A stretch of 64,000 nucleotides of DNA, taken from NCBI RefSeq assembly GCF_963676685.1, contig NC_092348.1, positions 17,707,386 to 17,771,385 on the forward strand, given 5' to 3'. Made by a program: the position numbers and the translations under genes. The notes below the pieces were generated by a model. It saw only the letters and a list, made by a program, of their open reading frames with translations. It made no database searches and was not told the origin of the DNA. This DNA is from Mytilus edulis (lineage: Eukaryota > Mollusca > Bivalvia > Mytilida > Mytilidae). The number at the start of each line of letters is the position of its first letter. Position 1 is the stretch's first letter. Below are positions 1 through 14,345 of the stretch, piece after piece.

Positions 1-710
1 ATTCCGATTAATAAAATCAACACGTGTATATCCATTTATTAACAATATGAGAATCAGATTTGCTAAAAGTAAAATATGAAACAGTGTCTATGATACCCAA
101 ATTATAAAAGCTAGTAAATCATATTCAATTACCAATTGAAAATCATTGTAATAAATTACTCTGCTCTTTAACTGTTATGTAATCATATTGTATAGTGTAT
201 AAATGTAAACGGGTAAAAGGACATAATTGAACAACAAATAATCATATTCTAACATTATTCGAACTCTTTATCAAAAAGTTTGTCAAAAACCTAGTTCATG
301 TATTTTAAAATCATAAATTATAACATGTACACCTTATTATCAAACTTCAGTTTTTAAAGTACATTTTTGTTAACAGTCCTTAATCATTGTTAATGGTTTA
401 CGTAAACAAATTGTGACTTGGATGGATAGTTGTTATTGGCACTCATACCACATCGTCTTATATATACTTTCTACTATTTCCAAAGTAATATTTAACTTAA
501 TGTTCTAAAATAACAGCATTGATTATAACAAATTTTAAGGAGGAACTTTTGCATTCGTAAAACAATCTTTACAAAACCTCTCTAAAGGTTCCTTATACAC
601 CCTGTTATAAGGCTATCTGTTTGTGTCGTTCTAAGTATGCATGCACGGTTTAAACGTGCACTGGACTAAGTAAAATAAAAAAATTACACGTAGTTTTACA
701 CTAATAATTT

Positions 711-855
711 TTGGGAGCCCTGATAGCTTTCTGTTCGGTGTGAGCCAAGGCTCCGTGTTGAAGGCCGTACCTTGACCTATAATGATTTACTTTAATTAAT
801 TTTTATTTGGATGGAGACTTGTCTCATTGGCACTCATACTACATCTTCCTATATC
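711..855 (-). repeat. Mussel-type dispersed repeat (SINE-like)
   Basis: Read on the minus strand, this block matches 58850-58975 and 14215-14345. Shared landmarks are GTATGAGTGCCAATGAGACA near one end, a TCAAGGTACGG core, and GCCTTGGCTCACACCGAACAG near the other. Shorter fragments of the same unit occur at about 412-465, 4246-4275, 10475-10520, 26860-26915, 36305-36365, 45715-45815 and 46120-46180. Family identity (SINE or LINE tail) is not established. Confidence 0.6.
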
Positions 856-2470
856 TATTGGTTATGTTTTTCGTTGTCCTTTGATACTATAAAACAGAGT
901 AATGTCTTATATTTCCAACAGATTTTAGCTTTTTCATGAAAATCGTAATTTGAAGAATATTGTACTTTAAAAGATCAAGTCATTATGTTGAGGTTTTATT
1001 ATATGTCTGGTCATATTGTATGGTGTATAAATATTAACGGGTAAAAGGCCACAATTTGAACAATAAATAATCATATTTCAACATTATTCGAACTGTTTAT
1101 CATGGTCTTAGCATAGGTCCTTTAACCTTGTTAGAGAATGTCCTTGATTATCTTAAAGTTCTTTCGTTTTCCTTCGTACCGAAAGAAAATTAAGTTGGAC
1201 TTCAATATTTACTGGTTGTCCATTTAGTGTGCCTAGTCCTGATCTGAACGTTTGTTATTTTTGCATATTTCTAAAGTTGTTGTCTATGCATGTATTCATT
1301 GTGATATATTATGTTTTGATAAAAGGGAAGCGAAAGGGACATACACTCTATCTTAAAGTTTTATATAAACTGATAACTACATTGCTGAAAAATAAATTAG
1401 ACACACAGACAAACAGCACTGTAACAAAACACAGCACAGAAAGCTAGACTGAAAATATGAACCCTAACAATTGGGGCGATCGCAGGTGTTCCGGAAGTGT
1501 AAGCAGATCCTACTCCACAAGTGTCACTCGTCGTGTTGTACATGTCAGTAAACACACAATGATTAGTTTAATTCCGAAAGTTACATTATGGGGAAAAGGG
1601 AATGGATTGTAGTCTGAACAAATCCGTTGTCTTCCATGAATCAGATCTGTGATAACGATAATATAAACCAACTCGTGAGAATGACCGTAAAATGTCCGAA
1701 CAAATGCATATGAGTTCAGTGGTGTTTGTGGCGATAAAATTACAGGTTTTGTAAATATGGTTCTTATTTAAGACTGACATAAATACTATACGTGTATACC
1801 ATGAATTATTATAACTTCCTATAAAATAGCTACTAATTACATGCACAGTTTCATGGTTTTAATACCATACTGATAAACTAATACAAATAACTCACATGAT
1901 AGGACGGGATTATATCGGTCTGCAGCTGGTTTTAGTAATTAAGTTCTGTAGAGACTTTTGACAATCAATTTCAATACATTACACTTCGTCGATAAATTCA
2001 TGCAATGAAAAATGCACGATGGAGTTGCAGTAATCAAGCTGACAAGATTTCTCATTTGTATAAGTTAGTTCTTATGATTTATCTTTTCATTCAACTCATA
2101 TGGTATATATATATATATACATGTTTTGGTCTTTCAATAACTATATTAATAAAACTTCTATATGTTTTGTAATATCAAGGACGTTCCCTAACAAGGTCAT
2201 ACACTTCAAAATCATAATATAGAGTTCGAATAACATTATAATATGTATGATTATTTATTGTTCAAATCATACCTTTGACATAAACAAATATAATACAATA
2301 TGATTAAATAACAGTAACACACTTTCCATATTTATCTTTAAAAGTATGGATTATTTGAATGTATATATATATATATATACATTATGTAGACAGCCATGTA
2401 TCACCATCATTGATGGCGATCCGATGGATACATCTGTTGTAGGGTTGTCACTGACTCAGACGTACTTATC

Positions 2471-2495
2471 TATATATATATATATATATATATAT
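2471..2495. repeat. TA dinucleotide microsatellite
   Basis: Uninterrupted TA repeat. Similar tracts occur near 2105-2120, 2364-2380, 42411-42440 and 42856-42885. Confidence 0.9.
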
Positions 2496-2761
2496 TATTA
2501 CAATCATTACAAGTATATATAAACATTTAAAAAAAACCACATATTTATTCAAGACAGAACTATAACCAAACATCACACATTTTCATAAGTTGAAAAACAT
2601 TGTAATGTCGGAAAATTGTTTAGCCTATATGTATATATATATTGTTGATCTATTCGAAAAATATCTTTATTACAAATTTTATGTAGCACAAAAAAAAATG
2701 AAATTTAATATTTCTTTATAATGTCCCCGAGCTCTTTTGATATTGAATATATAGGGTTGAC

Positions 2762-2875
2762 TGTCTTTTTCAATTTGAATATCATAGACACTGTCTTTTT
2801 CAATTTGAAGATCATATACACTGTTTTGGCAATTCTGATCTGAATATTGGTAATAAATGGATAAACATATTGATT
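2762..2875. repeat. Dispersed repeat, paired with 42910-42995
   Basis: TTCAATTTGAAGATCATA, followed by ACACTGTTT and a GGCAATT..GA..GAATATTG block, appears here and again at 42910-42995 in the same order. Within this copy the first part (TGTCTTTTTCAATTTGAA) is itself repeated in tandem. Confidence 0.55.
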
Positions 2876-3165
2876 TTTTTTAATTTGAAATACTTGTTCA
2901 ATTAGTCACATTAGCGTTCTGCTCTTTTGCTTTAAATACAGGCAACAATTGTATACCGCTGTTCAAAAGTCACAAATCTTTTGAAAGAAAACAAATCCGG
3001 GTTACAAACTTAATCCGAGGGAAACACATCAACTTAAAGAGGAAAAGTGCACAAATACAGAAACTTGAGATAAATAAATATAGCTAGAAAACACCATTGT
3101 CCGTTTTTCAATTACTGCATGTGTTCAACGCATCTGTTCTATCATAAGTAAATTGCTTCGGCGAG

Positions 3166-3430
3166 CGCATCTGGATACGACCAGAGAGGTCCAACCGTGA
3201 ACAGTATGGACACAAATTGAAACAATATTAGCACTTGATACAGGTCTTAATAGCGAGGATTGTTATTAGATATTTGACACATAATAGGTTTCTGATACAG
3301 AATAATTGTAGTAAAAAAACTTAAATTGGTTATGTGATTTGAATTTATATTATTTTGTTTTTGCTTTTGTTATTGCACTTTGCTGTTGTGATTGATATCA
3401 TTCTTTAACATAATAATCCAGAGAGGGTAT
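3166..3430. repeat. Dispersed repeat, paired with 46262-46500
   Basis: Both loci share, in order, a GAGGTC.AACC block, TATGGACACAA, GACACAT.ATAGGTTTCTGA, ACAGAATAA.TGT and a T-rich tract followed by ACTTTGCTGTTG. The spacing is similar. These are two diverged members of one interspersed family. Confidence 0.6.
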
Positions 3431-3649
3431 TACTAACTTGGTTCGTAGTACAGATAAATAATTACATTAGATGTATGTTTCATTATAATATTTTATTCTG
3501 ATTGGCTAACTGAAATCACGTGTTATTCCGTAAGCAGTTGCATTGCTCAATACAACTTTTCATTCATGATAACACGTGCTCCAACAATAAAGTGCACAGG
3601 TGAATTAAATAATAAAATATATAAAATTCTTGTTTTCGTGATCAATTAT

Positions 3650-3807
3650 AAGTATTGAATGCTTCTTTTTGTAACTTTATAGGGTTGTAAAAGCGTTGAC
3701 CGTGCGTACATTTTTAGAATGAAGCGCTTCCGCGCTTCATACAAAATGTACTTCGGTCAACGCTTTTACACCCCAATAAATTTACAAAAAGAAGCATTCA
3801 ATTCTTA
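3650..3807. repeat. Foldback (palindromic) element
   Basis: Near-perfect inverted repeat. The left arm runs from ATTGAATGCTTC through AAAGCGTTGACCG; the right arm is its complement, CGGTCAACGCTTT through GAAGCATTCAAT. The apex is GC-rich and itself palindromic (GAAGCGCTTCCGCGCTTC). Flanking sequence to the left contains CACGTG and a CTGATTGG motif. Other hairpins of this style lie at 39675-39830, 42440-42602 and 46692-46848. Confidence 0.8.
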
Positions 3808-4804
3808 AGAAAACATCAATATGAATATGTGAAAAATTCAATCTTATAAAATTCTTTATCGGTGACACAATATCAGCACGAACATTACAATACCACGACA
3901 AACGAAACGACAAAAATCATTGACATGAAATCAAAGTCTTCAATTTCTCATTAACGTAGTGATATGAACATCATATGAAGGTGAAAATAAAAGGTGCAAA
4001 ATAAGAACATTTAAGAAAGAATCGTAACCAACAAATTGCATGGTTTAATCTGGACATCTTCTAAGATATAACATGTTTCCCAATAATTAAGTTCTTATCA
4101 TAATAACGATCTATTTTGTTGTTCTCTTTTGTTATTTTCAATATGTTAAGGTCTATTTTTGATAGTATCTGTTAAATTAATTTCATCTTTTTTTCAGAGG
4201 AAAGTAAGAATTTGACCTATTTCTAGCCACCTGTCTATTGATGGACTATATGTTGGCACTCATACCACTTTTTTTTTTTATGTCTATAAAAAGATATCTT
4301 TTAATTTAAAGTGTCTTTGGATCGCTGCCTCAATGATATATATAACCAATTTATTTTATTTCATTTTATTTATGAAAAATTAAGAAGAAAACTAAATTTA
4401 ATATCAACTATCGAAATTAAATCAAGGATGTTTCTCAGCTACATCTTATCCCAAGGCTGTTGTCTTCTAAATTAAAATAGAATCCATAAACTATAAACTA
4501 TAAATATCTTACATACCATTTCTTTAGATATGAGTTTTCTGTCTTGTGGTGAATATCTGGCAAAACAAAGTACATTGCTTGTCCTGGGAATAATTGAAAT
4601 CTGAAACAAACATAAAATAGGTCAACTTTACTGTGTCATAAATATATATCACGTATAACCTCTCTGTCAAATACAGTAGATTAAAAAGAGAAATTATGCA
4701 GCTCATGATCACTAAGGCACAAGCTTTCTTTGATATTGTATGCATTGTCTTCTTTTTATTCATCACCCTCTCTCGCCTCGCTACTCCATAATATAATTTT
4801 TTTA

Positions 4805-4987
<183 letters not shown>

Positions 4988-5796
4988 TCAATTAAACCTG
5001 TATAAAAATAACAATATGTTATACCCAACATATATACTTAACGCTGTCTTATTCTCTTAGTTGCTGTAGTTCAGTAGTTGTCATTGGTTCATGTCTGTCA
5101 TTTTTTTTGGTAATTGTATTGTATAAATTAGGTTCTCATGGCTGTTAGTTTTCATGTTTGAACTCTTTTATATGTTTTGTATCATGTGTTTTATAGCTGA
5201 ATATATTATGCTATTATATTTCCTTTATTTATTGTTAAAGGCAATACAGTGACCTTTAGTTTTCATCTTCATCACTCAACTCTGGTGGATAGTAATCTCA
5301 TTTAATCCATAATCATCCTTTTAAGCTCAACCACTGTTATCAGTTTTTTCAATCAAAGAATACTAACAATAAGTTTGAAGTGTCATGCTAAGCAAACCCA
5401 ACAATGTTTGAAAGTATCAGAAAACAGGCAGAAGGTATCTGCCATATTGAAAAAGTGTGTATACATTTAACCTTATCACTGTCAAACTGCTCATTTGTTT
5501 TGTATTTTTTGAAATGAGTGTAACAAAGACTTGAAAGTGCATTTAACATATCAAAAATCAAAAGTATTGTTATTGGCGTTCAGGAAGGAAGTGTTTGAAA
5601 GACCTAAATACTCACACATTACAAATAGGAAATACTTCTGTTTTGTAATACCTAAGAAATAATGTGTGATAGAAATATTTTTTGGATAAACAGATACACA
5701 GATGGACAAATAAATGCATTTGTTTGTGGGTACCATTTTTCATGGATTTAGGAAATTGATGTTCACTTGGTTTTGTCGAAGTCTGCATACATGATA

Positions 5797-6446
5797 GGTA
5801 GCAATACACAGTTAGAAGTTTAGTTTCGCATTATGGCCCCTGTGAATTTTTTAAATATGAAAGTTTTTGTACAATAAAATTGAAGAATAATATAGCCTTC
5901 TTAGTGGGTTTATATGAACATTTAGATTGTTTTTAACATGTTTTATAGGCCATTTATATGATTGACAGTCCGTATTTTCCTATCCGTACCGTTCATAGGT
6001 CCATACATTATTGTAGTGTTTATCAACAAAGATTTTGCGCTCGATCTTTTCAATTCAATTTTAGGGAAAAACGAGCAGATAAGCATATGATTTTTTTTGG
6101 GACCACTTGATAGATATAAACCTATGGATTCAGGAAAGGTATTCCTGTAATTGATTGAAATTTTCCTTTAGACCAAATTTTGGAGACTTTTGTGACATGT
6201 TCACCCCCCTTTTTTACTATATTTTGTATCTAAGAAATGCAGATTGTTGCCATGGTTACATCCAAGAGGGATTATATTTCACCCTTATGACCATTAGAAA
6301 TCAAATCTATGGAGGATTCTCTTTCTATAAGTATATACATGCATAACAGACATATAAAGCCTTCTTTGTTAGACAGGAGGGGAAAGAGGGTGTTTAAAAA
6401 TTATGAGTGTCAATTTTAAGTTTTTTTCCTAACTGTGTATTGCTAC
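5797..6446. mobile_element. MITE-like element with 18-bp terminal inverted repeats (first copy)
   Basis: Starts GTAGCAATACACAGTTAG and ends with the exact complement CTAACTGTGTATTGCTAC. Further copies lie at about 7197-7863 and 8614-9275; the last ends CTACTACC with one change in the inverted repeat. The outermost edges are flanked by ATA on the left and ATA on the right of the whole array, compatible with a short target duplication. No transposase is encoded. Confidence 0.7.
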
Positions 6447-9275
6447 TTTATGGCATTTGACAAAGCAAAGAATTGCTTTTTTTTAGACAAATCATACCAC
6501 AAATCTATTGATAACTAGGTTATAGATACAATTCTGAGGGAGAAACAACCTTTAGAATGACAATATATGTTAGTTTTGTTGTTTATTGTCCTTAGCAACC
6601 AATATAGACATTTTGACACAAAGACTTGGTTCCGTCATAAATTGAAACTTTATTGGCTACCCCTTGGAAAAGAAGATTGCGCGTTATGTAGAAACCTTAG
6701 AAGGGAACGCTTTATATTTTTTCATGCGACTAAATCAAATTTATTATTTTAGCAAGTATAAAGTCACAATTTAGCATGAATTAAGCCTAAAATTTTTCCC
6801 GCTATTATAAATGAATTCAGTATTAATTTTACTAAATTTTAACCAAGGCTTTGGTATGGTAATACACAACAAAATTGACATTCTAGAGCTTTAAAATAGC
6901 TTTAACTTGCAAAATTTGTCTACTGTTAAGGTTAATTTAAGTTTTTAAACAAGAAAAGACAGGCTTAGAAGGTATAGTTTTAGAAATTTGACTAAAAAAG
7001 GAGAAAATGCACTTTGACATGGCATGTTTCATAAAATCACATTTTTGTTGCATTTCAGTGTCAACTGCTAACCTTCATAAAATATTTATTTCTGAACCGA
7101 TTTTCAAAACTAGCAGGCCAATTTGCTCGTTTTAGCTAGTAGAAAACAGAAATCCATTTAAAGTGGAATTGGGGAAAAAAATGTTAATCCTTAAGGTAGC
7201 AATACACAGTTAGAAGTTTAGTTTCGCATTATGGCCCCTGTGAATTTTTTAAATATGAAAGTTTTTGTACAATAAAAATGATTTTTAGATAATTGAAGAA
7301 TAATATAGCCTTCTTAGTGGGTTTATATGAACATTAAGATTGTTTTTAACATGTTTTATAGGCCATTTATATGATTGACAGTCCGTATTTTCCTATCCGT
7401 ACCGTTCATAGGTCCATACATTATTGTAGTGTTTATCAAACAAAGATTTTGCGCTCGATCTTTTCAATTCAATTTTATGGAAAAACGAGCAGATAAGCAT
7501 ATGATTTTTTTGGGACCACTTGATAGATATAAACCTATGGATTCAGGAAAGGTATTCCTGTAATTGATTGAAATTTTCCTTTAGACCAAATTTTGGAGAC
7601 TTTTGTGACATGTTCACCCCCCCTTTTTTGCTATATTTTGTATCTAAGAAATGCAGATTGTTGCCATGGTTACATCCAAGAGGGATTATATTTCACCCGT
7701 ATGACCATTAGAAATCAAATCTATGGAGGATTCTCTTTCTATAAGTATATACATGCATAACAGACATATAAAGCCTTCTTTGTTAGACAGGAGGGGAAAG
7801 AGGGTGTTTAAAAATTATGAGTGTCAATTTTAAGTTTTTTTCCTAACTGTGTATTGCTACTTTATGGCATTTGACAAAGCAAAGAATTGCTTTTTTTTAG
7901 ACAAATCATACCACAAATCTATTGATAACTAGGTTATAGATACAATTCTGAGGGAGAAACAACCTTTAGAATGACAATATATGTTAGTTTTGTTGTTTAT
8001 TGTCCTTAGCAACCAATATAGACATTTTGACACAAAGACTTGGTTCCGTCATAAATTGAAACTTTATTGGCTACCCCTTGGAAAAGAAGATTGCGCGTTA
8101 TGTAGAAACCTTAGAAGGGAAGTTCGCTTTATATTTTTTCATGCGACTAAATCAAATTTATTATTTTAGCAAGTATAAAGTCACAATTTAGCATGAATTA
8201 AGCCTAAAATTTTTCCCGCTATTATAAATGAATTCAGTATTAATTTTACTAAATTTTAACCAAGGCTTTGGTATGGTAATACACAACAAAATTGACATTC
8301 TACAGCTTTAAAATAGCTTTAACTTGTAAAATTTGTCTACTCTTAAGGTTAATTTAAGTTTTTAAACAAGAAAAGACAGGCTTAGAAGGTATAGTTTTAG
8401 AAATTTGACTAAAAAAGGAGAAAATGCACTTTGACATGGCATGTTTCATAAAATCACATTTTTGTTGCATTTCAGTGTCAACTGCTAACCTTCATAAAAT
8501 ATTTATTTCTGAACCGATTTTCAAAACTAGCAGGCCAATTTGCTCGTTTTAGCTAGTAGAAAACAGAAATCCATTTAAAGTGGAATTGGGGAAAAAAATG
8601 TTAATCCTTAAGGTAGCAATACACAGTTAGAAGTTTAGTTTCGCATTATGGCCCCTGTGAATTTTTTAAATATGAAAGTTTTTGTACAATAAAAATGATT
8701 TTTAGATAATTGAAGAATAATATAGCCTTCTTAGTGGGTTTATATGAACATTAAGATTGTTTTAACATGTTTTATAGGCCATTTATATGATTGACAGTCC
8801 GTATTTTCCTATCCGTACCGTTCATAGGTCCATACATTATTGTAGTGTTTATCAACAAAGATTTTGCGCTCGATCTTTTCAATTCAATTTTATGGAAAAA
8901 CGAGCAGATAAGCATATGATTTTTTTGGGACCACTTGATAGATATAAACCTATGGATTCAGGAAAGGTATTCCTGTAATTGATTGAAATTTTCCTTTAGA
9001 CCAAATTTTGGAGACTTTTGTGACATGTTCACCCCCCTTTTTTGCTATATTTTGTATCTAAGAAATGCAGATTGTTGCCATGGTTACATCCAAGAGGGAT
9101 TATATTTCACCCTTATGACTATTAGAAATTAAATCTATGGAGGATTCTCTTTCTATAAGTATATACATGCATAACACACATATAAAGCCTTCTTTGTTAG
9201 ACAGGAGGGGAAAGAGGGTGTTTAAAAATTATGAGTGTCAATCTTAAGTTTTTTTCCTAACTGTGTATTACTACC
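5797..9275. repeat. Tandem array A-B-A-B-A, period about 1.4 kb
   Basis: The sequence beginning GTAGCAATACACAG recurs at about 5798, 7198 and 8615 (spacings about 1.40 and 1.42 kb). Unit A (about 650 bp) is present three times and unit B (about 748 bp) twice. Copies are almost identical, so the amplification is recent. The array sits entirely within the intron between the 9417-9527 and 4853-4968 paraplegin exons. Open frames inside it (for example near 6567 and 7981) are copies of one another and resemble no protein family. Confidence 0.85.
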
Positions 9276-9402
9276 ATAGCCTATAGGAAATTTGTGATTC
9301 TTTGAAAATTTCATTTCTTGGTTTGACTATACTTGTTTACCAAAGAAATCGAAAAAATATTGTATTTAAAGAATAAGAATGAATCTACAGTACATAAGTT
9401 TA

Positions 9403-9537
<135 letters not shown>

Positions 9538-10136
9538 TTATTATATCGAAAATAAAGATATACAGATGTGTTTTATAATTTGAAGAAAAACAGGAAATAT
9601 CTTGGCCAAAAGGAAAATTGAGGAAATCCCTCCCCTCTCCATTAAAAAAAATCCATTCAACAACATCACAGCAATGTAACATTATCATTCCAGGTTTATT
9701 GTAGACTTGAAAATCATGATCAGTAATGATATCGTACATTTGTTTTTTTTTATTTCTTTAAATGAAAGATTGAAATCAGCCCGGTCTATTCTCCTTTACA
9801 CATTAATAGGGAACAAAGATTTCTATGGAAATAACACTGACTTTAGAATGTGAATATAAATTTTTCATCAAGTACATTGTTTTTTTGGTGATCTATTATT
9901 CTAATTTCTTACATGTTCAAAAACAATTGCTCAAGTTATACGTAAGGTTAGAACACATGATTAACATATTTCTAGTTAACTCACCAGTCATTCTAGGGGT
10001 CAATTGAGCAAGTTTGTATGCCATAGATTCTTCTGAGGTCTCGGACAGTTTAAGATTCTTTAAGTATATATCAAACATTTCCTTCCTTTCAATTAGAGTA
10101 GGGAAATCTATTAAAATCTGTCTATCAAAACTACCT

Positions 10137-12048
<1,912 letters not shown>

Positions 12049-12899
12049 AATAGTACTGCAACTGACATCGAAAAAGACGCTTAGTTAACGAGTTTAATGG
12101 TCCGGAATAACACACGGCTGCAAATTGTTTTAAATGATAGAATAATATCTATATTTTAATTTCCGTCGGGTCGTAAAAAGTTTCTATGGTCACATTTTTG
12201 TATTTTATCCCTTTAATGGGGGTACCCCTCAATTTACGGTTTTGGGTAGTTACCTTAAAATCCAAAAATATATTTTTTGGTTAAATTTCCCGCTATTTTC
12301 GTAAATATTTTCTATGCACATATCATCAAGGATCATCGGAATGATGAAGACATAAATATTATACCATCTCCAAGTAAAACTTTCAAACTTAAAGTTGGCT
12401 GTTTTTTAGATAGAAATTTAACGCGTTTTTCTTTGAAAACGAGAAAACATATGATTCAAAAACAGTATTTGACATTTGAGAGGACACAAAATATTATTGC
12501 GATACTGCATGCAAATTTTGTTGGGTAAATTCTAAACAATTTTGTCAAAAACTCAAAAATAAAAACATCATTTGTACCTTTTTTAATTACGGAAATTTCC
12601 TATCCGTCAATCAGCTCCACCATTTATTTTTTCATTCACAATCAATTTGATAGTTTCGATGTGATTATGTAGATTTTGTAGGAGAAGTTAATTCATTTTT
12701 GAGTGATTTGAATATATATAGTAGTTCTTTCGTGTATTTTCTGTAAATAAGTTATATTTTTGTTAATAAAATTTTGACTTTATATAAAAGTTAACCAAAT
12801 CCTTCGGATAAGAGGTTTTTCCGGATAATGACTATAGTTGACATTGTGTGAAAATACATTGTATGTCAATGTTTAACCTCAGAGCAATTAATATGCATG

Positions 12900-13470
12900 C
12901 AAGTGGTCGGGGGAAAAGTACTATTGAAGTTTTGCAGAGATTTGGTGTGTGACAAGGTAATACTAAAACCAACTTCTCTTGATATTCTGCTTTCCGTGGG
13001 CGAATCATCAGACTTGCACCAGAAGGCAAAATTGGTGCGTCTTTAAATTAAATTGATTGATTGATTGTTGGTTGCTTAAAGTCCAGTGGCAAATATTTCA
13101 TGCATGTTCAGGACGAGAACAAGCTAACAATAAAAACAATAGGTAGGTTTTGTCATTATAGAGGCCATTCGGGATGATGATCGGGAAAATTTAGACTGCC
13201 ACTGGAAAATGATGGGATATTGGATTGGGACAGAAATTTTCCATTGTAACATGCCATATACGGACCCCTTAAAGAGTTGATGCAAAGGTTTTTAACGTGC
13301 AAAGAACGTGACACTCCCTTTACACGAGGCAGCGGATTTAACGTCCCCATTCTGACCGGACGTGACTGCGAACTTGATACATCACGCACAGCCAAACGGA
13401 CGCCCAACTTCGTTTTACTGCCGGTCGGGGAAAGACCAAGTGACCATATTTCGTTTCCCCAGTCACCCTT
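12900..13470. repeat. Mollusc-type dispersed repeat
   Basis: Includes ATTGATTGATTGTTGG, a GTCCAGTGGCAAATATTTCA block, and a GC-richer stretch around 13270-13460 (AACGTGCAAAGAACGTGACA). I recall this as a common interspersed sequence in bivalve DNA. The 126-codon open frame at 13277 lies inside it and shows no domain, so it is not annotated as a gene. Confidence 0.5.
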
Positions 13471-14214
13471 GGGGAACTTTAAATTAGAAACAACAGAAAT
13501 CCATATATGTGATCAAACTGATCGACATGTAACCTCACAACCTGACACTTTTATACGATCTCGCGCTCAGTTTCTTCCTTGTAGTTTGGATATGAAAACA
13601 GGGTTTTTGTGTAAAAGAAAAACCTTTAAAAAAACCCAGAAAACTACGCAAAACTGAGTCCTCTAAACGTGTTAACAGTCTTTTAAGTTGTGCTTATTAA
13701 TGTGAGTAATCATTTATCCATGCATAACCAAGTACTTATTGAAGTCAACACCTGTGCAATTAAGTAAAATAGTCACTGAAAAAATAGAATTTGAACTTGC
13801 TGTAAGTTTATTAATAACGATTGTTAGTGATGTGATTTGTTTTTCCATAAGAAAAAGCCTTTCTCATGTAGCACATCCTCTATATATACCGATCAATTTT
13901 ACCCAAGATTGTCTCTGATGCTTACCAAACTGCCAAACTCCAGAACTAACTAGATATTGTGACACCTTACAATTCAGACACAGTGGGGCCAAGGGATATG
14001 AATTATAGAGTTTAGCTCTGAACTCAATTTAGGGGATGCCATATCTGCTGCAGGAAAATTGAAGTCTATGTTAAGATTTTCAGAATTACACCAAGGTGTG
14101 TCTGAAAATATCAAGGATACATGAAAAGAAGAACAATTACTTCATCCTGCCACCAGTGGTCTTATGAGCTATGTCCTCGTTTTGGTATTTCTATGGAAAT
14201 GATGCCCGCATAGC

Positions 14215-14345
14215 TTGTTAATAGATATAGGAAGATGTGGTATGAGTGCCAATGATACAACACACCATCCAAGTCACAATTTATAAAAGTAAACCATTAT
14301 AGGTCACGGTCCGGTCTTCAACACAGAGCCTAGGCTCAAAAGTTC
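14215..14345 (+). repeat. Mussel-type dispersed repeat (SINE-like)
   Basis: Shows GTATGAGTGCCAATGATACA, CCATCCAAGTCACAATTTAT and a GGTC.CGGTC core, matching 58850-58975 in the same orientation and 711-855 in the opposite one. Confidence 0.6.

Larger units (their letters stand above)
1..4516. other. Gene-free AT-rich region with repeats
   Basis: No exon with recognisable protein similarity was found on either strand; the short open frames are low-complexity. The stretch holds fragments of mussel-type dispersed repeats (about 412-465 and 711-855), TA microsatellites, a repeat shared with 42910-42995, a repeat shared with 46262-46500, and the foldback sequence at 3650-3807. Confidence 0.6.

Noticed and set aside
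6567-8169. Repeated 61-62-codon frames starting MLVLLFIVLSNQYRHF
   Set aside because: They are identical because they sit in tandem copies of spacer B; no homology or coding bias is visible.
5797-9275. A units considered as long terminal repeats of a retroelement with B as interior
   Set aside because: B contains no coding sequence, primer site or purine tract, and A itself has terminal inverted repeats typical of DNA elements.
13277-13657. 126-codon open frame on the plus strand, overlapping an 83-codon frame on the minus strand
   Set aside because: It lies inside a dispersed repeat, has no domain or splice context, and its GC-richer composition explains the open frame.
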